Assembly: GCF_016424485.1 (NCBI RefSeq)
Contig: NZ_JAELUP010000003.1
Location: forward strand, 62,001-126,000
Length of the DNA: 64,000 nt
Direction of reading: 5' to 3'
Source of the DNA: Paenibacillus roseus
Lineage (GTDB): Bacteria; Bacillota; Bacilli; Paenibacillales; Paenibacillaceae
Shown: one piece after another, positions 19,899-26,910 of the stretch
How the letters are laid out: each line of letters begins with the position of its first letter
Position numbering within the stretch: the stretch's first letter is position 1
Position numbers and translations under genes: made by a program
The notes under the pieces: model-generated
Told to the model about the DNA's origin: nothing
What the model saw: the letters and a program-made list of their open reading frames with translations, nothing else
The model's database searches: none

Positions 19899-20544
19899 CG
19901 AAGAAGATTATTTGCTGCTATCCGGCATTCAGCATTTTAATTTTTGCAAGCGACAGTGGGCGCTCATCCATATTGAGCAGCAGTGGGAAGAAAATGTCCG
20001 TACGGTCGAAGGCGCTTATTTGCACACCAAGGCGGACCAACCGATGATTCGGGAGAAGCGGGGAGACAAGCTTATCGTTCGCGCGCTTCCGGTGCATTCC
20101 AGGCAGCTCGGTATTACAGGGATTTGCGATGTTGTAGAATTTGTCCGTGATCCCAGCGGGGTGTCGCTCTCAGGGGAGGAAGGACTTTTCCTTCCTTACC
20201 CGGTCGAGTACAAGCGAGGCAAGCCGAAGAAGAACGATTCTGACCGTTCCCAGCTAATTGCTCAATTGATTTGTCTGGAGGAAATGCTGGTATGCGATCT
20301 GTCGTTAGGTTACCTCTATTATGACGAGATCAAGCACCGCGTAGAAGTTCCGGTTTCCTCCGAAGATCGGGAGCGCGTACAGGAAAGCTTGCAGGAGATG
20401 CGGCATTATTTTCAAAACCATCATACCCCAAAAGTTAAAACGGGGCCGCATTGTCAAAGCTGCTCCTTGAATTCGGTTTGTTTGCCGGGGATGATGAGCA
20501 AAAGATCCGTCTCCAGTTATATTGAAAGCAGGTTAAATGAATGA
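19885..20544 (+). CDS. cas4: Cas4 nuclease, PAM selection during spacer acquisition
   Basis: The ATG at 19885 lies inside the end of cas7c and gives a 219-residue protein starting MKDYNEEDYLLLSGIQHF; the longer open frame from 19840 is unlikely. The four Fe-S cysteines are visible: one in NFCKRQW (about residue 20) and three in HCQSCSLNSVCLP (about 190-201). The RecB nuclease motif is in EYKRGKPKK. Cas4 trims prespacers and fixes PAM and orientation together with Cas1-Cas2. The next gene starts within its stop. Confidence 0.96.
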   Translation: MKDYNEEDYLLLSGIQHFNFCKRQWALIHIEQQWEENVRTVEGAYLHTKADQPMIREKRGDKLIVRALPVHSRQLGITGICDVVEFVRDPSGVSLSGEEGLFLPYPVEYKRGKPKKNDSDRSQLIAQLICLEEMLVCDLSLGYLYYDEIKHRVEVPVSSEDRERVQESLQEMRHYFQNHHTPKVKTGPHCQSCSLNSVCLPGMMSKRSVSSYIESRLNE

Positions 20545-21572
20545 AAAAGCTGCTGAATACCTTTTTTGTAACTATGCCGGACACGTATCTGTCGCTTGAC
20601 GGTGAGAATATTGTCGTGAAGAAAGAGGAGGAGACGCTGGCCAGATATCCGCTGCATAATCTGGAGTCGATATGTACATTCGGTTATGCCGGGGTGAGTC
20701 CTGCATTGATGGGAGCTTGTGCTTCCCGTAACATTGCGCTTACTTTTATGACCCGCAGCGGCCGTTTTTTGGCCCGTGTTATTGGCGAAGACAGAGGAAA
20801 TGTGCTGCTTAGAAAAGAGCAGTACCGCATTTCCGATGATGAGAGACGGAGCGCGCTCCTGTCGAGAAATATGATTTTCGGTAAGGTATATAATCAGAAG
20901 TGGATTTTGGAGCGGGCAACTCGGGATTATCCCCTGCGGCTTGATACCAGTCGAATGAAGCAGGTTACAGGCTCTTTGACGGAGACGATGAAGCTGATTC
21001 GCGGGGCAGAGGACCTTGGGGTGTTGCGCGGTTTGGAAGGAACGTCGGCTGTGCAATACAATTCGATGTTCGACCAGCTCATTTTACAGCAAAAGGAGAA
21101 CTTTTTCTTCCATGGACGAAACAAGCGTCCGCCGCTGGATAACGTTAATGCGTTGTTGTCTTTTGCATATACTCTGTTGTCCAAAGACATGAAGTCGGCA
21201 TTGGAAGCGGTGGGGCTGGACCCGTATGTCGGGTTCCTGCATCGTGACCGTCCGGGAAGAGCTTCGCTTGCGCTGGATATAATGGAAGAACTCCGCGGGG
21301 TTTATGCGGATCGTCTTGTATTATCGCTGATCAACAAGCGCCTGATTAATGAAAAGGGCTTTTACAGGAAAGAAAACGGCGCTGTAATTATGGACGATGA
21401 TACGAGGAAGATTGTATTGCAAGCATGGCAGGAGCGCAAGCAGGAGAAGATTATGCATCCGTATTTGAATGAGAAAATTTCCTGGGGGCTTGTGCCTTAC
21501 GCCCAGGCATTGCTGCTGGCCAGACATATCCGTGGAGATTTGGACGAGTACCCGCCATTTTTGTGGAAGTAG
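20541..21572 (+). CDS. cas1: Cas1 integrase, type I-C
   Basis: This 343-residue protein overlaps cas4 by 4 nt. The metal-binding residues fall in LEGTSAVQYNSMF (Glu), LHRDRPGRASLALD (His and Asp) and the following MEELR. The start MKKLLNTFFVTMPDTYLSLD is typical of I-C Cas1. With Cas2 it inserts new spacers at the leader-repeat junction, here at either of two flanking arrays. Confidence 0.97.
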   Translation: MKKLLNTFFVTMPDTYLSLDGENIVVKKEEETLARYPLHNLESICTFGYAGVSPALMGACASRNIALTFMTRSGRFLARVIGEDRGNVLLRKEQYRISDDERRSALLSRNMIFGKVYNQKWILERATRDYPLRLDTSRMKQVTGSLTETMKLIRGAEDLGVLRGLEGTSAVQYNSMFDQLILQQKENFFFHGRNKRPPLDNVNALLSFAYTLLSKDMKSALEAVGLDPYVGFLHRDRPGRASLALDIMEELRGVYADRLVLSLINKRLINEKGFYRKENGAVIMDDDTRKIVLQAWQERKQEKIMHPYLNEKISWGLVPYAQALLLARHIRGDLDEYPPFLWK

Positions 21573-21580
21573 GTGATCGA

Positions 21581-21871
21581 TTGCTGGTTCTGATTACATA
21601 TGATGTCAGCACATCAAGCAAGGAGGGCAGAAGACGGCTGTCCCAGGTAGCCAAGAAGTGTCTGGATTACGGTCAACGGGTGCAAAACTCTGTATTTGAA
21701 TGCATGGTTGACGCCACCCAGTTTCGGCGGTTAAAGTATGAATTAGAGGAATTAATTGACGAGACAACGGATAGCTTGCGCTTTTATAATTTGGGAGACA
21801 ACTACAAGACGAAGGTTCAGCATGTTGGAGCCAAGCCGTCCTATGATATAAGCGGCCCATTGATTCTTTGA
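21581..21871 (+). CDS. cas2: Cas2, type I-C
   Basis: I place the start at TTG 21581, giving 96 residues beginning MLVLITYDVST, the usual N-terminus of I-C Cas2; AGGTG lies 5-9 nt upstream, over the cas1 stop. The open frame from GTG 21563 would add six non-conserved residues. The ferredoxin-like fold of the Cas2 dimer bridges two Cas1 dimers. The conserved 62-nt leader block starts at the base after its stop codon, with no spacer DNA between. Confidence 0.95.
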   Translation: MLVLITYDVSTSSKEGRRRLSQVAKKCLDYGQRVQNSVFECMVDATQFRRLKYELEELIDETTDSLRFYNLGDNYKTKVQHVGAKPSYDISGPLIL

Positions 21872-22052
21872 GGTGCGAATGTGAAGCTCCCATGATTTTC
21901 CCGGGTCCTTCGCACCTCGAAATTTGTCGAAAACATGGTAAAATCATAGAGTAGCCTGAAAGTCAATATTTTTCGCTCTGGTAAATCTATTGTTTTTAGG
22001 GAAAATGATCGGAATTCATTCCGATCATGGGGCAATTCCGTTCATTTTCGCT
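21872..22052 (+). promoter_or_regulatory. Leader of CRISPR array 2
   Basis: It begins directly after cas2. Bases 21872-21933 are identical, inverted, to 13273-13334, and 119 nt separate this block from the first repeat, as in leader 1. Bases 22005-22028 form a perfect 24-bp palindrome (arms ATGATCGGAAT and ATTCCGATCAT, centre TC) that leader 1 lacks. The junction reads ATTTTCGCT before GTCGCAC in both arrays. Confidence 0.85.
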
Positions 22053-23421
22053 GTCGCACTCCATGTGAGTGCGTGGATTGAAACCTTGACGGCAAGCGTT
22101 TTGACACGGCACCAGTAATGTCGCACTCCATGTGAGTGCGTGGATTGAAACCGGTTGGTCAGGGACTTTGACGCCTAATCAAAAGTCGCACTCCATGTGA
22201 GTGCGTGGATTGAAACGGTATATGAGCAGTTAACACAATTGCGAAGATAAGGGTCGCACTCCATGTGAGTGCGTGGATTGAAACGAAGGATCAAGAGGCC
22301 AAAGGGCCTTTGGTTGCCCATGTCGCACTCCATGTGAGTGCGTGGATTGAAACGCGTTACAACAGACTTTTTGGCAATCCATTTTGCGTCGCACTCCATG
22401 TGAGTGCGTGGATTGAAACTGGTTGTCCTAATAGGCTGTAGCAGGGACGGAAGCTTGTCGCACTCCATGTGAGTGCGTGGATTGAAACCGCTCTACACCG
22501 TGAACTTCAAAAAACGGGAAGAGAGTCGCACTCCATGTGAGTGCGTGGATTGAAACCGGTCTTTTACGTATGGCGAGATGGTCACTGCTAGTCGCACTCC
22601 ATGTGAGTGCGTGGATTGAAACAAAATCTCAAGTCCCCGCCTAAATAATCGGCGGGGTCGCACTCCATGTGAGTGCGTGGATTGAAACAGGGGTGCAGGT
22701 TAACCCTACATGACGTATGGTTGCGTCGCACTCCATGTGAGTGCGTGGATTGAAACAAGTCGGCAGTCGCCCCAACAATCTGCCGATCAACGTCGCACTC
22801 CATGTGAGTGCGTGGATTGAAACAGAATTTTGCGGGTCGGAAGTCGGTTCGTAAATGTCGCACTCTACGTGAGTGCGTGGATTGAAACCTCATCGTATAT
22901 TCAGACGGCAGAACGGTCATTGTCGCACTCTACGTGAGTGCGTGGATTGAAACTGGTCGGTTTTGGTTGGGTGTTCTTCTGGCTACAGTCGCACTCTACG
23001 TGAGTGCGTGGATTGAAACATATTGCTCTGCACCTGTCGTATAAGATGCCATGTCGTCGCACTCTACGTGAGTGCGTGGATTGAAACCGCATGACGTTAC
23101 CGGCTCCGTTCGATGTGTCCCAGTCGCACTCTACGTGAGTGCGTGGATTGAAACAAAATATGCCGTGAAGTCACCAGTTGCCGGTACGTGTCGCACTCTA
23201 CGTGAGTGCGTGGATTGAAAACTTTTTGGAAAATATTATCGACAGCAAAGTAGATGTCGCACTCTACGTGAGTGCGTGGATTGAAACTGAAAGACTTGGT
23301 CATAGCCGCACATCCACAACAAGTCGCACTCTACGTGAGTGCGTGGATTGAAACCGGCATTGCTCCGGCAGTTGGACTGCTCAAAAAAGGTCGCACTCTA
23401 CGTGAGTGCGTGAATTGAAAC
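22053..23421 (+). CRISPR. Type I-C CRISPR array 2, 21 repeats, 20 spacers
   Basis: The repeats are 32 nt. The first 12 (starts 22053 to 22792) read GTCGCACTCCATGTGAG then TGCGTGGATTGAAAC. The next nine (22857 to 23390) read GTCGCACTCTACGTGAG with the same end. The 18th (23190) ends in A rather than C, and the last has GTGAATTG for GTGGATTG, marking the distal end. Spacers are about 33-37 nt and all differ by eye. Several contain inverted repeats, at 22299-22313, 22636-22656 and 22760-22786. Confidence 0.98.
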
Positions 23422-23468
23422 AAGACGGCACACATCGTCAAATCCCCGCAACTTAACTTATCTGCTTG

Positions 23469-23628
23469 AAGCCGGATATCATTTTAAACTTTGATGGTCA
23501 TCATTATGAGGATTACGCCAGGATCGCACCAACACTCGATTTTGTCTGAGGATTGGCTGTGGGAGGACCCGGTGTCCAGGATGGGACAAATTCATGAAGC
23601 AGTGACGCTGATTCGATTCTCTGTATAA
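23469..23628 (+). pseudogene. Remnant of an iron-siderophore binding protein gene
   Basis: Just beyond the array, one frame reads KPDIILNFDGHHYEDYARIA then PTLDFV (stop at 23547). A shifted frame continues from 23551 as DWLWEDPVSRMGQIHEAV to a stop at 23626. Together they resemble the C-terminal half of FhuD/FecB-type siderophore-binding proteins (LKPDLI, YEDLSKIAPT, then a W..D segment). No start or signal peptide remains. Confidence 0.5.
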
Positions 23629-23666
23629 AAAGCGCCAGGACTGCATATTCGCAAGCAGCCCTGGCT
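23626..23666 (-). terminator. Intrinsic terminator of the chitinase gene
   Basis: On the minus strand GCCAGGGCTGC and GCAGTCCTGGC form a stem with one mismatch, followed by GCTTTTTATA. A shorter inverted repeat, GCCTGTT/AACAGGC, lies at 23700-23714 between it and the gene. Confidence 0.75.
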
Positions 23667-23743
23667 TTCTTGAAATATTTACCGCGAAACGAAGCTTTGC
23701 CTGTTCAACAGGCGACAATGCCTTCGTTTACGCTTTGGTCAAA

Positions 23744-25303
23744 TTACGTATTATGAACCCGGAAAGCTTCCCATGCCCCGCCGACCGAAGCGCGGTTGGC
23801 GATAAGTCTGCCTCCGTTATTCACCTCAACCGTGACATACAGATTATTGGCAAGCGCCTGGAGCGCAATCGTTCCATCGCTCAGGTTTACCCGGTTGAAT
23901 TTCTCCCATTGCTGAATGGTTGTAGCCCTGGCGATGAGTCTGCCTCCGTTATTAATATCTGCGGTAACATACTTTCCATTGACTTTTGACTTAAGAGACA
24001 CGGTTCCGTCGGAATTGGTAATAAACTCGAACAGTTCCCAGTCTCCGGCTGTATCGCGATTGGCAACAAGCGGATCATTGCCGTAGTTGTCCGCTGCGAC
24101 GATCTTCTGGTTGGCTTGTGCTACCAGATAGGAGAATCCACTCGGGTTCGGATTGGTGCCGCTGACGACTTCCGAGTGAATCGCTTGCAGCAAGGTTCCG
24201 CTTCTGTCATTGCTGTACTCCCAGAACATAATGCCGCCCAGGTTATTGTTTTTCACATATTGAACCTTCAATTTGAGAGATTGCGGGTCATCATAAGTAA
24301 TGAAGGTGTTGCCATTGAACAGGTAAGGAGCTTGTGCGTTGTTGTCCCAATAACGAACATAGCCGTTTTTGTTCAGATATTGGCTGGCGATTGTATTATA
24401 GTCGACCTCGAAGCCGCTGCCGGTGGCAGTACGATCAAGACCGTTGTTGCTGTTTTGGACGCCTCTCCAGCCTCGGCCGTAGAATGCGCCGCCGATTACG
24501 ATTTTGCTAGCGGGTACGCCAGCATTGCGGAACAGGTTTACAGAGGAGGTCACACTGATGTCACGACCGGAGAGATTCGCGTGATGACCTGTGGAGGACT
24601 CCCAGCCGCCGTGGAAATCATAAGTCATAATATTAATCCAGTCTAGGATCGGGGTAATATTATTAATTTCCACACCGTTCAGATAGCCGCTGCTTGCTCC
24701 AGCAGCGATGGTCAACAGATAGTTTTTGCCGCTAATTTGGGTTCGGGCATTCAATTTCTCTCGAATTTTCGCCAAGAGCAGCGTGAAATTTTGCTTATCC
24801 TGCGGGCGGGCTAATGTGCCGCCTGCTGGGTTGGTCGGGTACTCCCAATCGATGTCAACACCGTCAAGGTTGTTTTGCGTCACCAAATCAACGATGCTGT
24901 CTGCAAACGTTGTACGGGAAGCGTTCGTCAGCGCTGCATCAGAGAAGCCGTTTGCCCCCCAGCCGCCAACTGCGATGGAAACCTTCAAGTCCGGATTTCT
25001 GGATTTCAGTCCAACCATCAATTGCAGCTTCGTGCGGTCAGAATTCGTAAGCGTCGCTCTGCCGTTGGAGATCAGGGCGAAGGAGTAATTGATATGCGAC
25101 AGTCTCTCGACGTTCAGGTCATTCGCGGTCCAGTTGGCCCAGCCTGCTACATAGGCGATGATTTTCTTCGGTAACGGCGCTCCATAAGCTTTGTTGGCAG
25201 GAGCAGTCAAGCCAAGCGTTGAGGCAATGAGGGTGAAAGAGAGGAGCAGGAGCAGAAGCGATTTCCCGAAAGAAGGGGTAAGGCCAGCGTGTTTTACATT
25301 CAT
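23744..25303 (-). CDS. Secreted chitinase, GH18, with C-terminal beta-trefoil (fascin-like) domain
   Basis: This is a 519-residue protein with AAAGGAG ahead of its ATG. A signal peptide of about 42 residues ends near NKAYGA. The GH18 barrel (about 45-385) has SIAVGGWG and the catalytic DGVDIDWEYP, in which the last Glu is the acid. MTYDFHGGWE and GGIMFWEYSND match strands 6 and 8. From about 395, three repeats of the type YVTADINNGGRLIAR, alternating with W-E-F segments, form a beta-trefoil that probably binds polysaccharide. It hydrolyses chitin outside the cell. Two cre-like sites upstream suggest catabolite repression. Confidence 0.93.
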   Translation of the reverse strand: MNVKHAGLTPSFGKSLLLLLLSFTLIASTLGLTAPANKAYGAPLPKKIIAYVAGWANWTANDLNVERLSHINYSFALISNGRATLTNSDRTKLQLMVGLKSRNPDLKVSIAVGGWGANGFSDAALTNASRTTFADSIVDLVTQNNLDGVDIDWEYPTNPAGGTLARPQDKQNFTLLLAKIREKLNARTQISGKNYLLTIAAGASSGYLNGVEINNITPILDWINIMTYDFHGGWESSTGHHANLSGRDISVTSSVNLFRNAGVPASKIVIGGAFYGRGWRGVQNSNNGLDRTATGSGFEVDYNTIASQYLNKNGYVRYWDNNAQAPYLFNGNTFITYDDPQSLKLKVQYVKNNNLGGIMFWEYSNDRSGTLLQAIHSEVVSGTNPNPSGFSYLVAQANQKIVAADNYGNDPLVANRDTAGDWELFEFITNSDGTVSLKSKVNGKYVTADINNGGRLIARATTIQQWEKFNRVNLSDGTIALQALANNLYVTVEVNNGGRLIANRASVGGAWEAFRVHNT

Positions 25304-25491
25304 TACGGATTCTCCTTTACAATTGGATTGGAAAAGTTCTGACTAGCGAGCGAGCTTCACATTACAGAAAGAGGACGTCAATCCTATCAATTTGTTGCAA
25401 CTTGGCAAGATAGCGCATTCATAGGCTGCAATTCGGATGGCGGCGCTCTCCCCCCAAATCTGGTTTCTACCGAACGGCTCGAGTGGACATT

Positions 25492-25505
25492 TGTAAGCGC
25501 TATCT
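25492..25505. promoter_or_regulatory. CcpA cre-like site, promoter-proximal to the chitinase gene
   Basis: TGTAAGCGCTATCT fits the cre consensus TGWAANCGNTNWCA at 13 of 14 positions and lies about 190 bp before the chitinase start. The whole intergenic stretch 25304-26175 has no gene I can support; its short open frames on both strands lack ribosome binding sites. Confidence 0.5.
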
Positions 25506-25621
25506 TCTTCCGGGCTGCACTAGTCGCTCGCAGGCAATTGCTGATTCGCATTGCTTCGCATCCTTTCTGTTGATTTGCAGAAAATGGGAACAGAGGAATA
25601 CAGATATCGGAATGCATTGAT

Positions 25622-25635
25622 TGAAAGCGGTTTCT
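25622..25635. promoter_or_regulatory. Second CcpA cre-like site upstream of the chitinase gene
   Basis: TGAAAGCGGTTTCT matches the same consensus at 13 of 14 positions, 130 bp from the first site. It is about 320 bp from the chitinase start, far for direct repression, but pairs of cre sites occur. Confidence 0.4.
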
Positions 25636-26099
25636 ATTTGGGTTATTTCTCTATTAACTTCTGCAATTGTGAAAACCGGAATAAAGCAAACATGAAAAAT
25701 AGAGATATGCGGCATACAAATTGTGGATTGGAGATACGAAGTGTCGTCCGAGATCAAAGATGAAATTTGCAAAATGTGTTGAAAAAGAGTGAAGCAACGG
25801 GTGTGGCGTAAACTGGGGTCTTGCGCAAGACGCGCTTAGTGCCTCCCTGTCTAAGGTGTGAATATAGAATAAGGAGGAAGGACGGGGCGATTGAAGTCCG
25901 ATTGACGTTCGAAATTGAAGATAAGAGGGAGGGAACGAACATCGGAATAAAATGTCTGTCTTTGTAAAAACAAGGATAATACAAATTTCAAAGAGTTGTC
26001 AATAAAAAATTTCGAAATTTATCTTCCAATGGGAAAAATTGAGTTTTTGGATGCTATTTCAACCTCATTCAGCAATGAACCTTCTTTTTGCGACGGCAA

Positions 26100-26128
26100 T
26101 TGAATAGCTCAAGATAATATAGTATAGT
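26100..26128 (+). promoter_or_regulatory. SigA-type promoter of the VOC-family gene
   Basis: TTGAAT (26100-26105) and TATAGT (26123-26128) are separated by exactly 17 nt and lie about 48 nt before the start codon. Confidence 0.6.
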
Positions 26129-26175
26129 AATATCGGCTGGACATGCCAATCATTTTCGGATAAAGGAGCTTGACA

Positions 26176-26589
26176 ATGTCAGTAGACGTGTATTTGAATT
26201 TCAATGGGAATTGTCGCGAGGCCGTAGAGTTTTATGCACAGGTTTTTGAAACAGAAGCGCCTAATTTTATGACATTTGGGGAGACACCTCCAAACCCGGA
26301 ATTCCCTCTTCCGGAAGAAGCGAAGCATCTCATTATGCACACACGGCTTAATGTGTTTGGCAGCAACGTCATGTTCTCGGATGTGTTCCCAGGCATGCCC
26401 TTCGTTCCAGGCAACAACATCAGTCTGGCCGTTGTGCTATCTGATGAAGAGAAGCTGCGCAAGGCTTTCGGCAAAATTCAAGATGGCGGTCAGGTGACAC
26501 TGGAGCTTCAGCCGACATTCTGGAGCAAATGTTACGGTATGCTGACAGATAAATTCGGCATACAGTGGCAATTCAGCTTGGAAGAATAG
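26176..26589 (+). CDS. VOC-family protein, PhnB/YjdN-like
   Basis: This is a 137-residue protein. The ATG at 26176 is used, with TAAAGGAG 7 nt upstream, rather than the TTG six bases earlier. The start VDVYLNFNGNCREAVEFYAQ, the central MFSDVFPGMPF and the end FGIQWQFSLEE are hallmarks of PhnB-like members of the vicinal-oxygen-chelate superfamily (glyoxalase fold, often annotated as 3-demethylubiquinone methyltransferase-like). The substrate of this group is unknown. The gene is a single transcription unit with its own promoter and terminator. Confidence 0.88.
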   Translation: MSVDVYLNFNGNCREAVEFYAQVFETEAPNFMTFGETPPNPEFPLPEEAKHLIMHTRLNVFGSNVMFSDVFPGMPFVPGNNISLAVVLSDEEKLRKAFGKIQDGGQVTLELQPTFWSKCYGMLTDKFGIQWQFSLEE

Positions 26590-26621
26590 CGCGCACAACT
26601 TTAAAAATTGTGTAAAATGGA

Positions 26622-26654
26622 CAGCCCTGAGCCTTTGGGAGCAGGGCTGCTTTT
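26622..26654 (+). terminator. Intrinsic terminator after the VOC gene
   Basis: CAGCCCTG (26622-26629) and CAGGGCTG (26642-26649) form an 8-bp stem followed by CTTTTG. Between it and the next gene, 26655-26910, I see only a possible extended -10 element TGCTAGAAT at 26853-26861. Confidence 0.7.
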
Positions 26655-26910
26655 GCCAAGAATGGCGTCAGGTTTTTCGGAGATACAGGACTTGGGTTGA
26701 ATATGGGTGACTTGTATGAGGTTAAGCGCTTTACCTTCTTTCGGATGACCGCTAAATAAGGGGGCTGGTTCATGCCTATTTGCTGCTCGGTTTTTGCTAT
26801 CATAAGAGGTCTGACAAGTACACGAAAATGTATACCTGCTTCTCAAAAATTGTGCTAGAATTATGATGGCAAAGCTGGCAAAATGCATGAAATGAAAGGG
26901 ATGGTCAACC

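Noticed and set aside
22175..23303. Leftward open frames with repeats of FNPRTHMECD
   Set aside because: They are read-through of CRISPR array 2 on the opposite strand, not genes.
24116..25174. Rightward open frames opposite the chitinase gene
   Set aside because: They are shadows of a GH18 gene with clear catalytic motifs, signal peptide and terminator.
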